Positions 49,085-57,166 of a DNA stretch of 64,000 bases are shown piece by piece. Position 1 is the stretch's first letter. Each line of letters opens with the position of its first letter. The notes beneath the pieces are model-generated. The model was not told the DNA's origin, did not search any database, and was given only the letters and a program-made list of their open reading frames with translations. This DNA is from Diacronema lutheri. Its lineage: Eukaryota > Haptophyta > Pavlovophyceae > Pavlovales > Pavlovaceae. The translations under genes and the position numbers were made by a program. The stretch lies in assembly GCA_019448385.1 (NCBI GenBank), contig JAGTXO010000015.1, positions 806,001 to 870,000 on the forward strand, given 5' to 3'.

Positions 49085-52000
49085 TCAGATGACGTACTCG
49101 CGTGCGCATACGCACCACGGCGCCGACGCGCCGCGCGCGCGTCCCGTCTCGCCCGCGCCGACGCGCAGAGGCGCAAACGCGTCGGCCGTGCGCATCGCGC
49201 GCTCGGGCGACGTGCGGCGGCCGGGCTCCCACGCGAGCAGGCTGCGGACGAGCTCGGCGAGCCCGGGCGCCTCGGCCATCCGCGCGCGCGCGAGCTCGAA
49301 CGCGCGGCCGCTTCCGAGCGAGAAGGCGGCCGCGTCGCGCGTGAGCTCCGCAGGCTGCGCGCGCGCCCAGCGGTGGAGCGCGAGCGCGGCGCGGCTGCCG
49401 TCGAGCCAGCCGGCGAGCGCGGCCTCGTTGGTCGGGAGCCCGAGCACGATCATGTACCGGTAGAGCGTGTCGGCGAGCACGCCGTCGTCGTCGCGCGCGA
49501 GCGCCTTGCGCACCGGCGCGTACTCGCGCCCACCCGCCCACGCGTCGACGAGCGCCTCACGCAGCGGCGCGGGGCAGCGCAGCGGCGCGCACAGCTCCTC
49601 GTACGGCGCGTGGCCCGTGCACAGGTGCAGCAGCGCGAGGCCGAGCGCCCACGAGTCGGCGGCCGCGCCCTGCGTCGCACGCGCGCCGAGGAGGAGGAAG
49701 TCGGGCGGCGTGTTCTCGTACGTGCTCAGATGGTGCGCGCAGATCGGCGCGCCGAGCGAGTCGCCGCCCACGTCGGCCGTCCCAAAGTCGGAGAGCAGGC
49801 AGAGCGTTGGCCGCGCCGCGTCGAGCGCGACGCGCAGCCGCACCTCGCCGTCGCCGCTCGCTGCGCTGCCGCCCGTCGCGCCGCCGCGCGCGGGCAGCAC
49901 GTAGGTGAGCTCGACAATGGCCTCGCCCGGCGCGATGCCGGCGGGCGCCTCGCGCGGCGTGCGCGCGAAGAAGTTGAGCAGCTTCACGTCATAGTGCACG
50001 AGGTGGAGGGCGCGCTGCGCAACATGCAACGCGGCGCACATCTGGAGCGCGTAGCAGAGCACGTCGTCCATGGGAAGTGCCACGCCCGCGGTGAGCGCCT
50101 CGAGGTCGGCTGCGCACAGCTCCATGTGCGCCACCTGCAGCAACGCCTCCACCGCCGCATCCGCCTCGTCGCTGGCGGGCGCGGGCGTGTCCGCGCGCGG
50201 CGCGGACTCGGCGGCAGCGGCGCGCCGCCGAGGCCGCGGCTGTTTGACGCGGCCGCCCGTGCGTGCCGCGGGCGCGACCTCGTCGCCGGCTCCGACCTCA
50301 TCGGCTGTTCCGACCTGGTCGCCTGCCGCCTCGGCGTCCGCGCGCGCCGCGGCGGCGGCGAGCGCAGCCGCGATCGCGGCGGCGTCCGGCCGGTCCCAGC
50401 CTGTCGGTGGCAGCGGGAAGGCGAGGAGAAAGGTGGCGTGCAACTCGACAAAATTGGGGCAGCCGCCGGTAGAGACGAGGAGCGAGCAAAAGTGCATCGC
50501 GCTCATCTCGAGCTGCAGCTGCGCGCGCACGCCCAACCGCTCCGCCTCGACCACGTCGACGACGGCGAGCGCGCTCGCGCCGGCCGCCGCGCCGCGCGCC
50601 GCGCCGTCTGCGCGGTAGACACGCTTCCACCCGCCCTCGGCGATCTTGCGCGCGCGCGGGAAGGCCGCGTAGAAGCTGAGCTCGTCCGCGAGCACGACCT
50701 CGTGCTCTGGCGTGCAGCCGACGAGCGTGCCGAGCGAGAGGATCGCGCGCGCGGCCGTGCGCCAGTCGGTGCACACAGCCGCTGCGGGGTAGTCCAGATC
50801 GCACGCGTCCAGTCGGCACAACACAAGCCACAGCACGGCCGCGGGCACGCCGCTGCGCTGGGTTGGCGGCGGTGCTGGCGGTTGGGACGCGGCGGCGGCA
50901 GCGGCGCAGTCAGCCGCCGGCGGCGCGGGGACGAGCGCAGTTGCGATGGTCGCCGCCAGCGCGTCGCACGCCTTCGCGCCGTCGCTGCCCTGCGCCTCCA
51001 CGGTTGGCGCGAGCGGTGATCGGTTGGCGGCGGCGGGGATGGGCGGTGGCAGCACCGATGGCGGGGGCGGCGGCGGATCGAGCCGCCGCGGCGCGTCCTC
51101 CGATCTGCGCTCGGCGCGCGCGGCCACGGGCGTGCTCGGCGGCATGACGGGCGGAGCATCGCGCCGCTCGGGAAGTTGAGGACGGGACGGCACGCTCGCG
51201 CCGGGCGAGCGCGCGTCGCGCCGCGGCGATGGCGGCGGCGATGAGGGGCTCGGCGTGCTCTGCGACGTGCGCGCAATCGCTGCCGCGGCCGCGGCCGCGC
51301 AGGGCGCCACGCGACCGGCCGGCGCGCACGCGAAGGCTGCCGACGGAGGGCCCGGCAGCGCGGCGCCGCTCGTGCGGTCGGCGAGCGCGCTCGGCGGCGG
51401 CGACGCAGAGACCCGCCGCGGCGGCTGAGGCGGCTGCGGCGCGGCGCGCGGCAGCGGCGTGTGAACCAACTCAGCGGGAGGCGAGGCAACCAACTCAGCG
51501 GGGGGCGAGGCAACCAACTCAGCGGGGGGCGAGGCAGCGGAGGGCGAGGCGCTGCGCAGGGCGGGTCGGCTGCGCGCAGCCTCGGAGAGCGATCCGTCGG
51601 CCGCTTCGGGCAAACGGCGCTGCTTGAGCCAGACGGACGGCGATGCGAGGGCGCCGACCGCGCTCAGGCCGCCAAGCAGCGAGCAGCTATGCGCTGGCAG
51701 GCCCTCGCGCTGCGGCTGCGGCTGCTGCCGCGCGGCGTGCGCGTGCGCCGCAGCCGGTGCGTGCAGCGGCGGCGCGCAATGCGCGCACGCAACTGGCATG
51801 CCCGGCGCTCGGCAGGCACCGCCCATATCTTCGCCAGCGCGCGCCGCCGCAGTTTCGAGCGCGACGGCCGTCCGCCGCTCTGCGTCCGCGAGCTCGGCAG
51901 CGCCCCAGAAGAGCGCCTTTGCCGCGCCGCCGCACGCGGACGCCTGCCTGTTGCGCGATAGCGTCGGCCCGCGCGCGGCGGTCGCGTTTTGGGGCTGGCC

Positions 52001-52381
52001 AGGTGGTGAGGAGCACACCGGGATGGCCGGCGTGGCGTGGACGCACGGAGGAGGCCCAACGCTCGCGCACGGGAGGCGTGGACGCGCGCACGTGTATGCG
52101 GGCGTGCCACTCGGCTGCAGCGCGCCAGCGCGTGGAGTCGAGTTGGCGGGCGCATTCTCCTTGTTCAACGCGAGCCTGTTGAGCCGCTCGCGCACGCGCT
52201 TCAGCGCGGCCTGCGCCTCTTCCACGGGCGGCGTCAACGCAACCGGCGGCGCGGCCGCGCCCGCGGCATTCGGCGCTGGCGCAAAGCAGCCGTCACCGTC
52301 GTCAGAGAAGTCGCCGCTCCAGCGCGAGAGGAACTTTTGCCCCTCAGGCCGTCGCCCGCCAAACGTGCGCATCGTCGACAT
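49085..52381 (-). CDS. Protein kinase-like protein with internal F-box
   Basis: A single exon gives 1098 residues; ATG at 52381 is the first in frame. The N-terminal 500 residues are disordered (Ala/Pro/Ser) with three repeats of SPPAELVA. At about 510-545 an F-box-like helix set is seen (VPAAVLWLVLCRLDACDL, then AAVCTDWRTAARAI). A divergent kinase domain follows (about 570-1080): EGGWKRVYRA as Gly-loop, HYDVKLLNFF as catalytic loop (D present, HYD for HRD), LLSDFGTAD as DFG, a YENTPPDFLLLG activation-end and DSWALGLALLHLCTG as subdomain IX. Long inserts lie between the lobes. Ser/Thr specificity is inferred. F-box and kinase in one chain could couple substrate marking and SCF ubiquitylation. 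It lies head to tail upstream of the histidine kinase gene. Confidence 0.75.
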   Translation of the reverse strand: MSTMRTFGGRRPEGQKFLSRWSGDFSDDGDGCFAPAPNAAGAAAPPVALTPPVEEAQAALKRVRERLNRLALNKENAPANSTPRAGALQPSGTPAYTCARPRLPCASVGPPPCVHATPAIPVCSSPPGQPQNATAARGPTLSRNRQASACGGAAKALFWGAAELADAERRTAVALETAAARAGEDMGGACRAPGMPVACAHCAPPLHAPAAAHAHAARQQPQPQREGLPAHSCSLLGGLSAVGALASPSVWLKQRRLPEAADGSLSEAARSRPALRSASPSAASPPAELVASPPAELVASPPAELVHTPLPRAAPQPPQPPRRVSASPPPSALADRTSGAALPGPPSAAFACAPAGRVAPCAAAAAAAIARTSQSTPSPSSPPPSPRRDARSPGASVPSRPQLPERRDAPPVMPPSTPVAARAERRSEDAPRRLDPPPPPPSVLPPPIPAAANRSPLAPTVEAQGSDGAKACDALAATIATALVPAPPAADCAAAAAASQPPAPPPTQRSGVPAAVLWLVLCRLDACDLDYPAAAVCTDWRTAARAILSLGTLVGCTPEHEVVLADELSFYAAFPRARKIAEGGWKRVYRADGAARGAAAGASALAVVDVVEAERLGVRAQLQLEMSAMHFCSLLVSTGGCPNFVELHATFLLAFPLPPTGWDRPDAAAIAAALAAAAARADAEAAGDQVGTADEVGAGDEVAPAARTGGRVKQPRPRRRAAAAESAPRADTPAPASDEADAAVEALLQVAHMELCAADLEALTAGVALPMDDVLCYALQMCAALHVAQRALHLVHYDVKLLNFFARTPREAPAGIAPGEAIVELTYVLPARGGATGGSAASGDGEVRLRVALDAARPTLCLLSDFGTADVGGDSLGAPICAHHLSTYENTPPDFLLLGARATQGAAADSWALGLALLHLCTGHAPYEELCAPLRCPAPLREALVDAWAGGREYAPVRKALARDDDGVLADTLYRYMIVLGLPTNEAALAGWLDGSRAALALHRWARAQPAELTRDAAAFSLGSGRAFELARARMAEAPGLAELVRSLLAWEPGRRTSPERAMRTADAFAPLRVGAGETGRARGASAPWCVCAREYVI

Positions 52382-52497
52382 CGCCGTGCGGGCTGCAGCT
52401 CGTGGGCGAACGCACCGCCACGCTGCTCCCGTCCGTGGATTTGAAAATCTGGGCCATTTTAAATCTATGACTTGTACGTCTCTCACTCACGCTGTCC

Positions 52498-53508
52498 TCA
52501 GACCACGGTCGCGCAGTCGGCACGCCCGTCGCGCGGAGCGCGCGCGGCGACGGCCGCACAGCCGGCGCTGGCGACTCCGCGCGTACCGCCGCCGCCGCTG
52601 GTATCCGCGTCGCGCGCCCGCGGCGGCGCGGGCGCGCCGTCGGCGGTGGCGAGGTCTACCACGACGACATGCCTCGCCTCGTCCCTGCGCTGCGACAGGT
52701 CCGCGTGCCTGCGCGCCACGTATGAGAAGACGTAAGCCGCGAAGAAGACGGAGCACACGACGCCAACTATCGCAAGCACGAGCAGCGCGACGATGAGCAT
52801 GCCCGCGCACAAGGCGCCCAGCTCGCCGACCTCGCAGCCGGCGAAAAGGCAGTCGCCCGTCGAGGCGGAGAGCCACGGGTCGTACACGCAGAGCAGCGCC
52901 GGCGCGTCGTTCGCCGTGCACGCGACGCACATGCCGACCAGCCCGACGAGCGCAAGCACGAGCAGCAGGCTGAGGCAGTACCACGCGATGAACGGGTGCG
53001 TCGCGCCGAGATTGAGCGGCATCTTGGCGGCGACGCGGCCGTGCGCGTCCAACGCGCGCAGCAGAGCCGCCTGCACAACGATTACCAGCTGCACGGCCGC
53101 GAACGCCGCGGAGAGGTCGCGCAGCATGAGCATGCGCAGCCGCAGCCGCGCGCGGCCGGGCAGCTCGCGCCGCTCGGTGCGGTAGACGAACTGGCAGAGC
53201 TCGCACTGGTCGAAGGAGTTTGGGCGGATCTCCTGCGCGCGCCACTCGTCAAGGCAGCCGCGGTGCACCCAGCGCACCGAGCCCGCGCACAGGCACGGGC
53301 TGATCAGGTCGACCTCCGCGTCCGTCGACAAGCAGATGCGGCACTGGCGCGCCTCGTCCGCGCCGAGCTCGCGCGACTGATGCGCGGGCGGGCGGGAGGG
53401 CTCGTCGTCCACCGATACCGTGTCGTACTTCTTCGCCGGCAGGTACGGGCGCACATGCGAGGACCGGTGTAGCAGGCGGTACACCGCCGCCGCCGCGCTT
53501 GACGCCAT
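52498..53508 (-). CDS. MARCH-type membrane E3 ubiquitin ligase (RING-CH)
   Basis: A single exon gives 336 residues. A C4HC3 RING-CH finger lies near residues 55-105: CRICLS, then SPCLCAG, VHRGCLDEW and CELCQF supply the zinc ligands in the order seen in MARCH proteins. Several hydrophobic segments follow (LVIVVQAALL, FIAWYCLSLLLVLALVGLVG, MLIVALLVLAIVGVV and a further one). The C-tail is Arg/Ala/Gly-rich. It should ubiquitylate membrane proteins at the ER, Golgi or endosomes. Its start codon is only 33 bp from that of the divergent IFT54-fusion gene. Confidence 0.85.
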   Translation of the reverse strand: MASSAAAAVYRLLHRSSHVRPYLPAKKYDTVSVDDEPSRPPAHQSRELGADEARQCRICLSTDAEVDLISPCLCAGSVRWVHRGCLDEWRAQEIRPNSFDQCELCQFVYRTERRELPGRARLRLRMLMLRDLSAAFAAVQLVIVVQAALLRALDAHGRVAAKMPLNLGATHPFIAWYCLSLLLVLALVGLVGMCVACTANDAPALLCVYDPWLSASTGDCLFAGCEVGELGALCAGMLIVALLVLAIVGVVCSVFFAAYVFSYVARRHADLSQRRDEARHVVVVDLATADGAPAPPRARDADTSGGGGTRGVASAGCAAVAARAPRDGRADCATVV

Positions 53509-53541
53509 GTCCGCAGGTTCGCGGCAGTTGGAAGTTGAAGG
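53509..53541. promoter_or_regulatory. Bidirectional promoter, 33 bp
   Basis: This is one of the two shortest divergent spacers in the window, between the MARCH ligase (minus) and IFT54-fusion (plus) start codons. It contains two GTTGGAAGTTGAAG-like halves. Either promoters extend into coding sequence or the true plus-strand start is 53602. Confidence 0.35.
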
Positions 53542-55970
53542 ATGGCCGGCCTTCGCCTGCACGACGAAAAGCGGCCCCCGCAGTTCGTCGTGCAGACGCA
53601 GATGACGCTTGGCAACGTGATCACGAGGCCGCGGCTGACGGCGCCACTCCTCCTTAAGCCGCCCTTCCACTTCTTGCACGCCATCCTGCTCGAGGTCGTG
53701 AGTTCGACCGGCTTTGGGCGCGGGCTCTACTCGGCTGAGGAGCTCAACTCCAAGCTCCTCCTCGTGCGCGCGCGGCGCGCTGGAGCGAGGGCGGACGCGC
53801 GCATGCGCCGCCGGCCGCATCGCGCGTTGCGCGCGCTCACGCGCGGCGCACTCCTTCCTTTGGCGCGCGTGCGGCGCGGCGTTCGGCCCCACCGCGCTCG
53901 CAGCACCGCCCCCTGCAAATGCTCTTTATCGCGAAGATGCTCGCGCTCGTGAACGCGGCGCTCGGCCAGCCGTGCTTGCTGCGCGTGGACAGGGCTATCG
54001 ATGGTGCTGACGCGCGCACGACGAACGAGTTCCTTCAGCTGCTCGCCTTCGCGTGCCGGGCCGACAACCTTGCGCCGTTGCTCGCCGCGCTCGAGCCGCG
54101 CGCCGTGGGCGAGGCGGACGCGCTCGTCGCCGACGCGCTCGCCGCGGAGGCGACTGAGGCCCGAACGAGCGCGGCAGAGGCAACCGCCGCCGCCATGGCG
54201 CGCGCTAGCGCGCTCGCCGCCGCGAGCGGCGGGGCGCGCGGCAGCGGGCGCACGGCAGCGGCCTGTGCGCGCGGCAGCGGCGGCGGGGCCGAGGCCAGCG
54301 CGCGTGGCAGCGCTGGCGGCGAGCGGCAGCGCAACGCACCGTCGGAGGGCGCGGGCGCGCAGGCGGGCGGCGCAGAGCGGCTGAGAAGCGCGCGCGCCAT
54401 GAGGGGCGGCAGCGGCTCGTCCGGTGGCTCGTCCGGCGGCTCGTCATCCGGCGCCGCGCGCGGCGTGGGCGGGGGCGCGGGCGGGGGCGGGGGCGCGGGC
54501 GGGGGCGGGGGCGCGGGCGGGGGCGCGGGCGGGGGCGTGTGCGCGCCGCCGTCGGCGGCCGCGCGCGCACTCGGCGCGCGGTCGACGTCGAACGCGGGCA
54601 GGGCGGCGCGCAGCGCGCGCGCTGCGCGCGCAACGTGCGGCGAGGGCGAGGGCGAGGGCGAGGGCGAGGGCGAGGGCGAGGGCGAGGGCGAGGGCGAGGG
54701 CGGGGGCGGGGGCGGGGGCGAGGGCGAGGGCGGGGGCGAGGGCGCTACGCCTTCCGACCACGCCACCGGCAGCGGCCGGTCGAGCCCACGCACGCGCGGG
54801 ACGGCGCACGGCGGGGGCGGCGGGTGCGCGTTGGGCGCTGGCAGAGGCGGCGGTGAGGACAGCGCCGCGAGCGACGCCTCGAGCTCCGAGTGGACGGAGG
54901 TGGACGTCGCCGTGCATGCGACCAGTTCGTCCGAGCCGAGGACCGAGCAGCAAGGCGCGGCGGTGGGGCGTGGCGATGCAAGGCGCACGCCGGGGCAGCC
55001 GCCGCCGCCGGCGCGCGCGCACTCGATGCCGGGAGGCGGTGGCCACGGCGGCGTCGGCGGATGCGCGGGTAGTGGCGATGATGGCTCGTGGGCGTGCGCG
55101 CGCTGCACAGAGCGCAACGCCGCCATGCTGCCCTACTGCGCGCATTGCGCGACGATTCGGCGCGCGCCGTGCGGGGCGGGCGCGGACGCGCAGCCGCACC
55201 TCCGCCGCGGCGCATCGTGCGCCGAGCCGCGCGTGCCGAGCTCGGGCGCGGGTGCGGGCGCGGGCGCGTGGTGGACGCGCCCGCCCGTCGCGAGGCCAAC
55301 GTTCAGCAGCGACGAGGACGAGGACGACGGCGACGGCGCGGGCCGCGCGGGCCGCGCCGGCGGCGGCACGGCGGCGGACGCGGCGCGTGCGTCCGGCGCG
55401 AACGCGGGCGCGGCCGGGCGCGCACGGCGTGGGAGCAGAGCAGGTCCGCGCTCTGTGGAAGAGACGCTGGGCGATGGTGAGGCGAGCGCTCAGCAGGCCG
55501 GCTGGTACGAGCGGAAGCTGCACCGCCAATGGAGCTCACACAGACAGAGCGAGCGCGCGCGCGGCGATGCGGAGGAGGCGCAGCGCGCGCGCGACGCGGC
55601 CGCCGCGGACGCCGCGCGCGCGCGCGCCGCCGCGTCGCGCGGCGCGGCGGCCGCCTCCGCTCGGCGCGACGCGGCGCGGCACGAGGAGCAGTGGGCGGCG
55701 TTCGTGGGCGCGCTGCCCGCGGTCATCCGGTTCCGCGACGTGCCCTGGCTGCCGATCGAGAGCGAGGAGCTCCTCGCCGACGCGCTCGGCCTGCCCCGAG
55801 GCGCGGCCGACGCGGCGTCGCGCAAGCGCGCGCACCGCGCCGCGAGCATGCGGTGGCACCCGGACAAGTTCACGCAGCTCTTCGGCGCGCGGCTGCTCGA
55901 CGCGGACTACGAGCGTGTGATGGCGCGCGTCACGTCGACGAGCCAGGCGCTCAACGCGCTGCTGCGCTAG
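53542..55970 (+). CDS. IFT54 N-terminal domain fused to RanBP2 zinc finger and NFKBIL1-type J domain
   Basis: Exons are 53542..53763 and 53904..55970 (phase 0), giving 762 residues. Residues of about 15-115 match the calponin-homology-like tubulin-binding domain of IFT54/TRAF3IP1: TLGNVITRPRLTAPLLLKPP, FLHAILLEVVSSTGFGRGLY, and after the splice LVNAALGQPCLLRVDRAIDG and TTNEFLQLLAFA. A low-complexity Ala/Gly/Glu linker follows. A RanBP2-type zinc finger lies at about 467-492 (WACARCTERN, then YCAHC). The end (680-762) is a J-like domain, IRFRDVPWLP, RWHPDKFTQLFG with HPD, and RVTSTSQALN, as in NFKBIL1 (IkappaBL). The coiled coil through which IFT54 pairs with IFT20 is absent. Frame is open throughout exon 2, but only transcripts can exclude two adjacent genes. 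Confidence 0.7.
54643..54750 (+). repeat. (GAGGGC)n coding hexanucleotide repeat
   Basis: About 17 hexamer units, some GGGGGC, encode alternating Gly-Glu/Gly-Gly in the linker of the IFT54 fusion. Related (GGGGGC)n lies just upstream at about 54470-54535. The same hexamer recurs in two other genes of the window. Confidence 0.9.
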
Positions 55971-56080
55971 CCGGCGCCGCGCGGGGAGCCCACTGCCGCC
56001 CACGAGAGAGTACTCAGACTTTGTAACTGAGATATAGGCTGAAAAAAGGGGAATATGGTATGCGAAAATACTAACGGCGC

Positions 56081-56506
56081 TTACGTCAGGACAGCGGGGT
56101 CAGCACCAGCTGCGGGGGAATCGAGTAGCCACCAATGTCGTCGATTCCCGCGCATCGAAAATTGGGCCGTCGCGGGAGCGCATATCTTGCACAGGCCCGG
56201 AATATGCGCAAGATATGCGGGGCATATGCGCTCTTCCTTCTTGCGCTGGTTGAAGTTGATCAGTTTTTGCCTGTGCTTCTGCGTGCGTATGAGTATGTGC
56301 TGCGAGATCAGGTGCGCTGCATTGGTGACCTTGCAGCAGCAGGCCACACAGAACAGCTCGCCCGTCACGGGGTCCGCGCGCAAAGACTGGCCCGGATACG
56401 CCGAGATGCGATCCGTTGACAATGAGTTAATTCCGACACCGCCGCTGTAGCCGCCGTCTGCGCCGCTCGCCGCGCACAGCGGGCGAGGAGCGAAAAAATC
56501 GATCAT
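56081..56506 (-). CDS. Small BED-like zinc-finger protein or remnant
   Basis: A frame of 141 residues starts at ATG 56506 (MIDFFAPRP). A single finger of the form C-x2-C-x13-H-x7-H (C53, C56, H70, H78; ELFCVACCCKV, then SQHILIRTQKHRQ) matches the BED/CGGBP1 style common at the N-terminus of hAT-type transposases. There is no catalytic domain downstream. Open sequence continues upstream to about 56743 without another convincing start. It may be a domesticated DNA-binding protein or, more likely given the AT-rich insert around it, a leftover of a DNA transposon. Confidence 0.4.
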   Translation of the reverse strand: MIDFFAPRPLCAASGADGGYSGGVGINSLSTDRISAYPGQSLRADPVTGELFCVACCCKVTNAAHLISQHILIRTQKHRQKLINFNQRKKEERICPAYLAHIPGLCKICAPATAQFSMRGNRRHWWLLDSPAAGADPAVLT

Positions 56507-57013
56507 CGCGGACTTGCGCTTGGCGGAAAGTTTGAGAGCGGGTTCGGGAGGGCGAGACGCAAGCGAGAGATGACCCCACGTGCGCCAGCGTTCGCCATGT
56601 GACGAATTGTCAAAGCGCACCCTCGTGTGCCCGCCAGGGCCGCGGTAGCTTTCGTCGCTCGAGCAAAGCGACGTGACCAGGCCCGTGCCGAGGACCTCGT
56701 CGATCACTTGGTCAGCGACGCGGAACGGGCAGCCGCCGGTCAACCGCGACCAAAGCGCCGGCTAGAACGGCAGGGATGGCCGATGAGTGCGGGTGCGCGC
56801 TGTCGCCGGCCAGCGCCGCGAAGAACTCCGGGTCGATCTCCTCCATCGTGCTTTCACTGGCGGCGATCTCCGCTTCAATTTCACACAAAAAAGTTTTTCG
56901 GAGGCGCTAATTTTAAATTCCTTACTTGCACACGCCACCTCAGTGTCTTTGACACGCGCCCACACTGACATTTCCGCGGCGACCCCAGATATGCGGACGC
57001 ATATGCGTCGCAT

Positions 57014-57014
<1 letters not shown>

Positions 57015-57064
<50 letters not shown>
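57015..57064 (+). repeat. C50 homopolymer
   Basis: This is the longest homopolymer in the window, 50 C in a row, between the zinc-finger frame and the Kelch gene, flanked by TATGCG-rich sequence. It is not in a recognised intron. Its length is probably approximate. Confidence 0.85.
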
Positions 57065-57065
<1 letters not shown>

Positions 57066-57166
57066 ATAGCCGAGAATTATATGCGCTATATCTCAGCTGG
57101 GGTGAGTCACAATTGGCATACCCATACTTGAAAGTTGTACTCATGTCGCGAACGGACTGAACAGCG

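Larger units (their letters stand above)
56027..57096. mobile_element. Possible small DNA-transposon-like insert (AT-richer, 11-bp inverted ends)
   Basis: An exact 11-bp inverted repeat (CTGAGATATAG at 56027-56037 and its complement at 57086-57096) brackets about 1.07 kb that is clearly AT-richer than its surroundings. It contains a small open frame with a BED-like zinc finger, a 12-bp hairpin (56179-56190 with 56208-56219) and a C50 run. No transposase core or target-site duplication is found, so this is a hypothesis: a non-autonomous or remnant cut-and-paste element. Confidence 0.3.
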
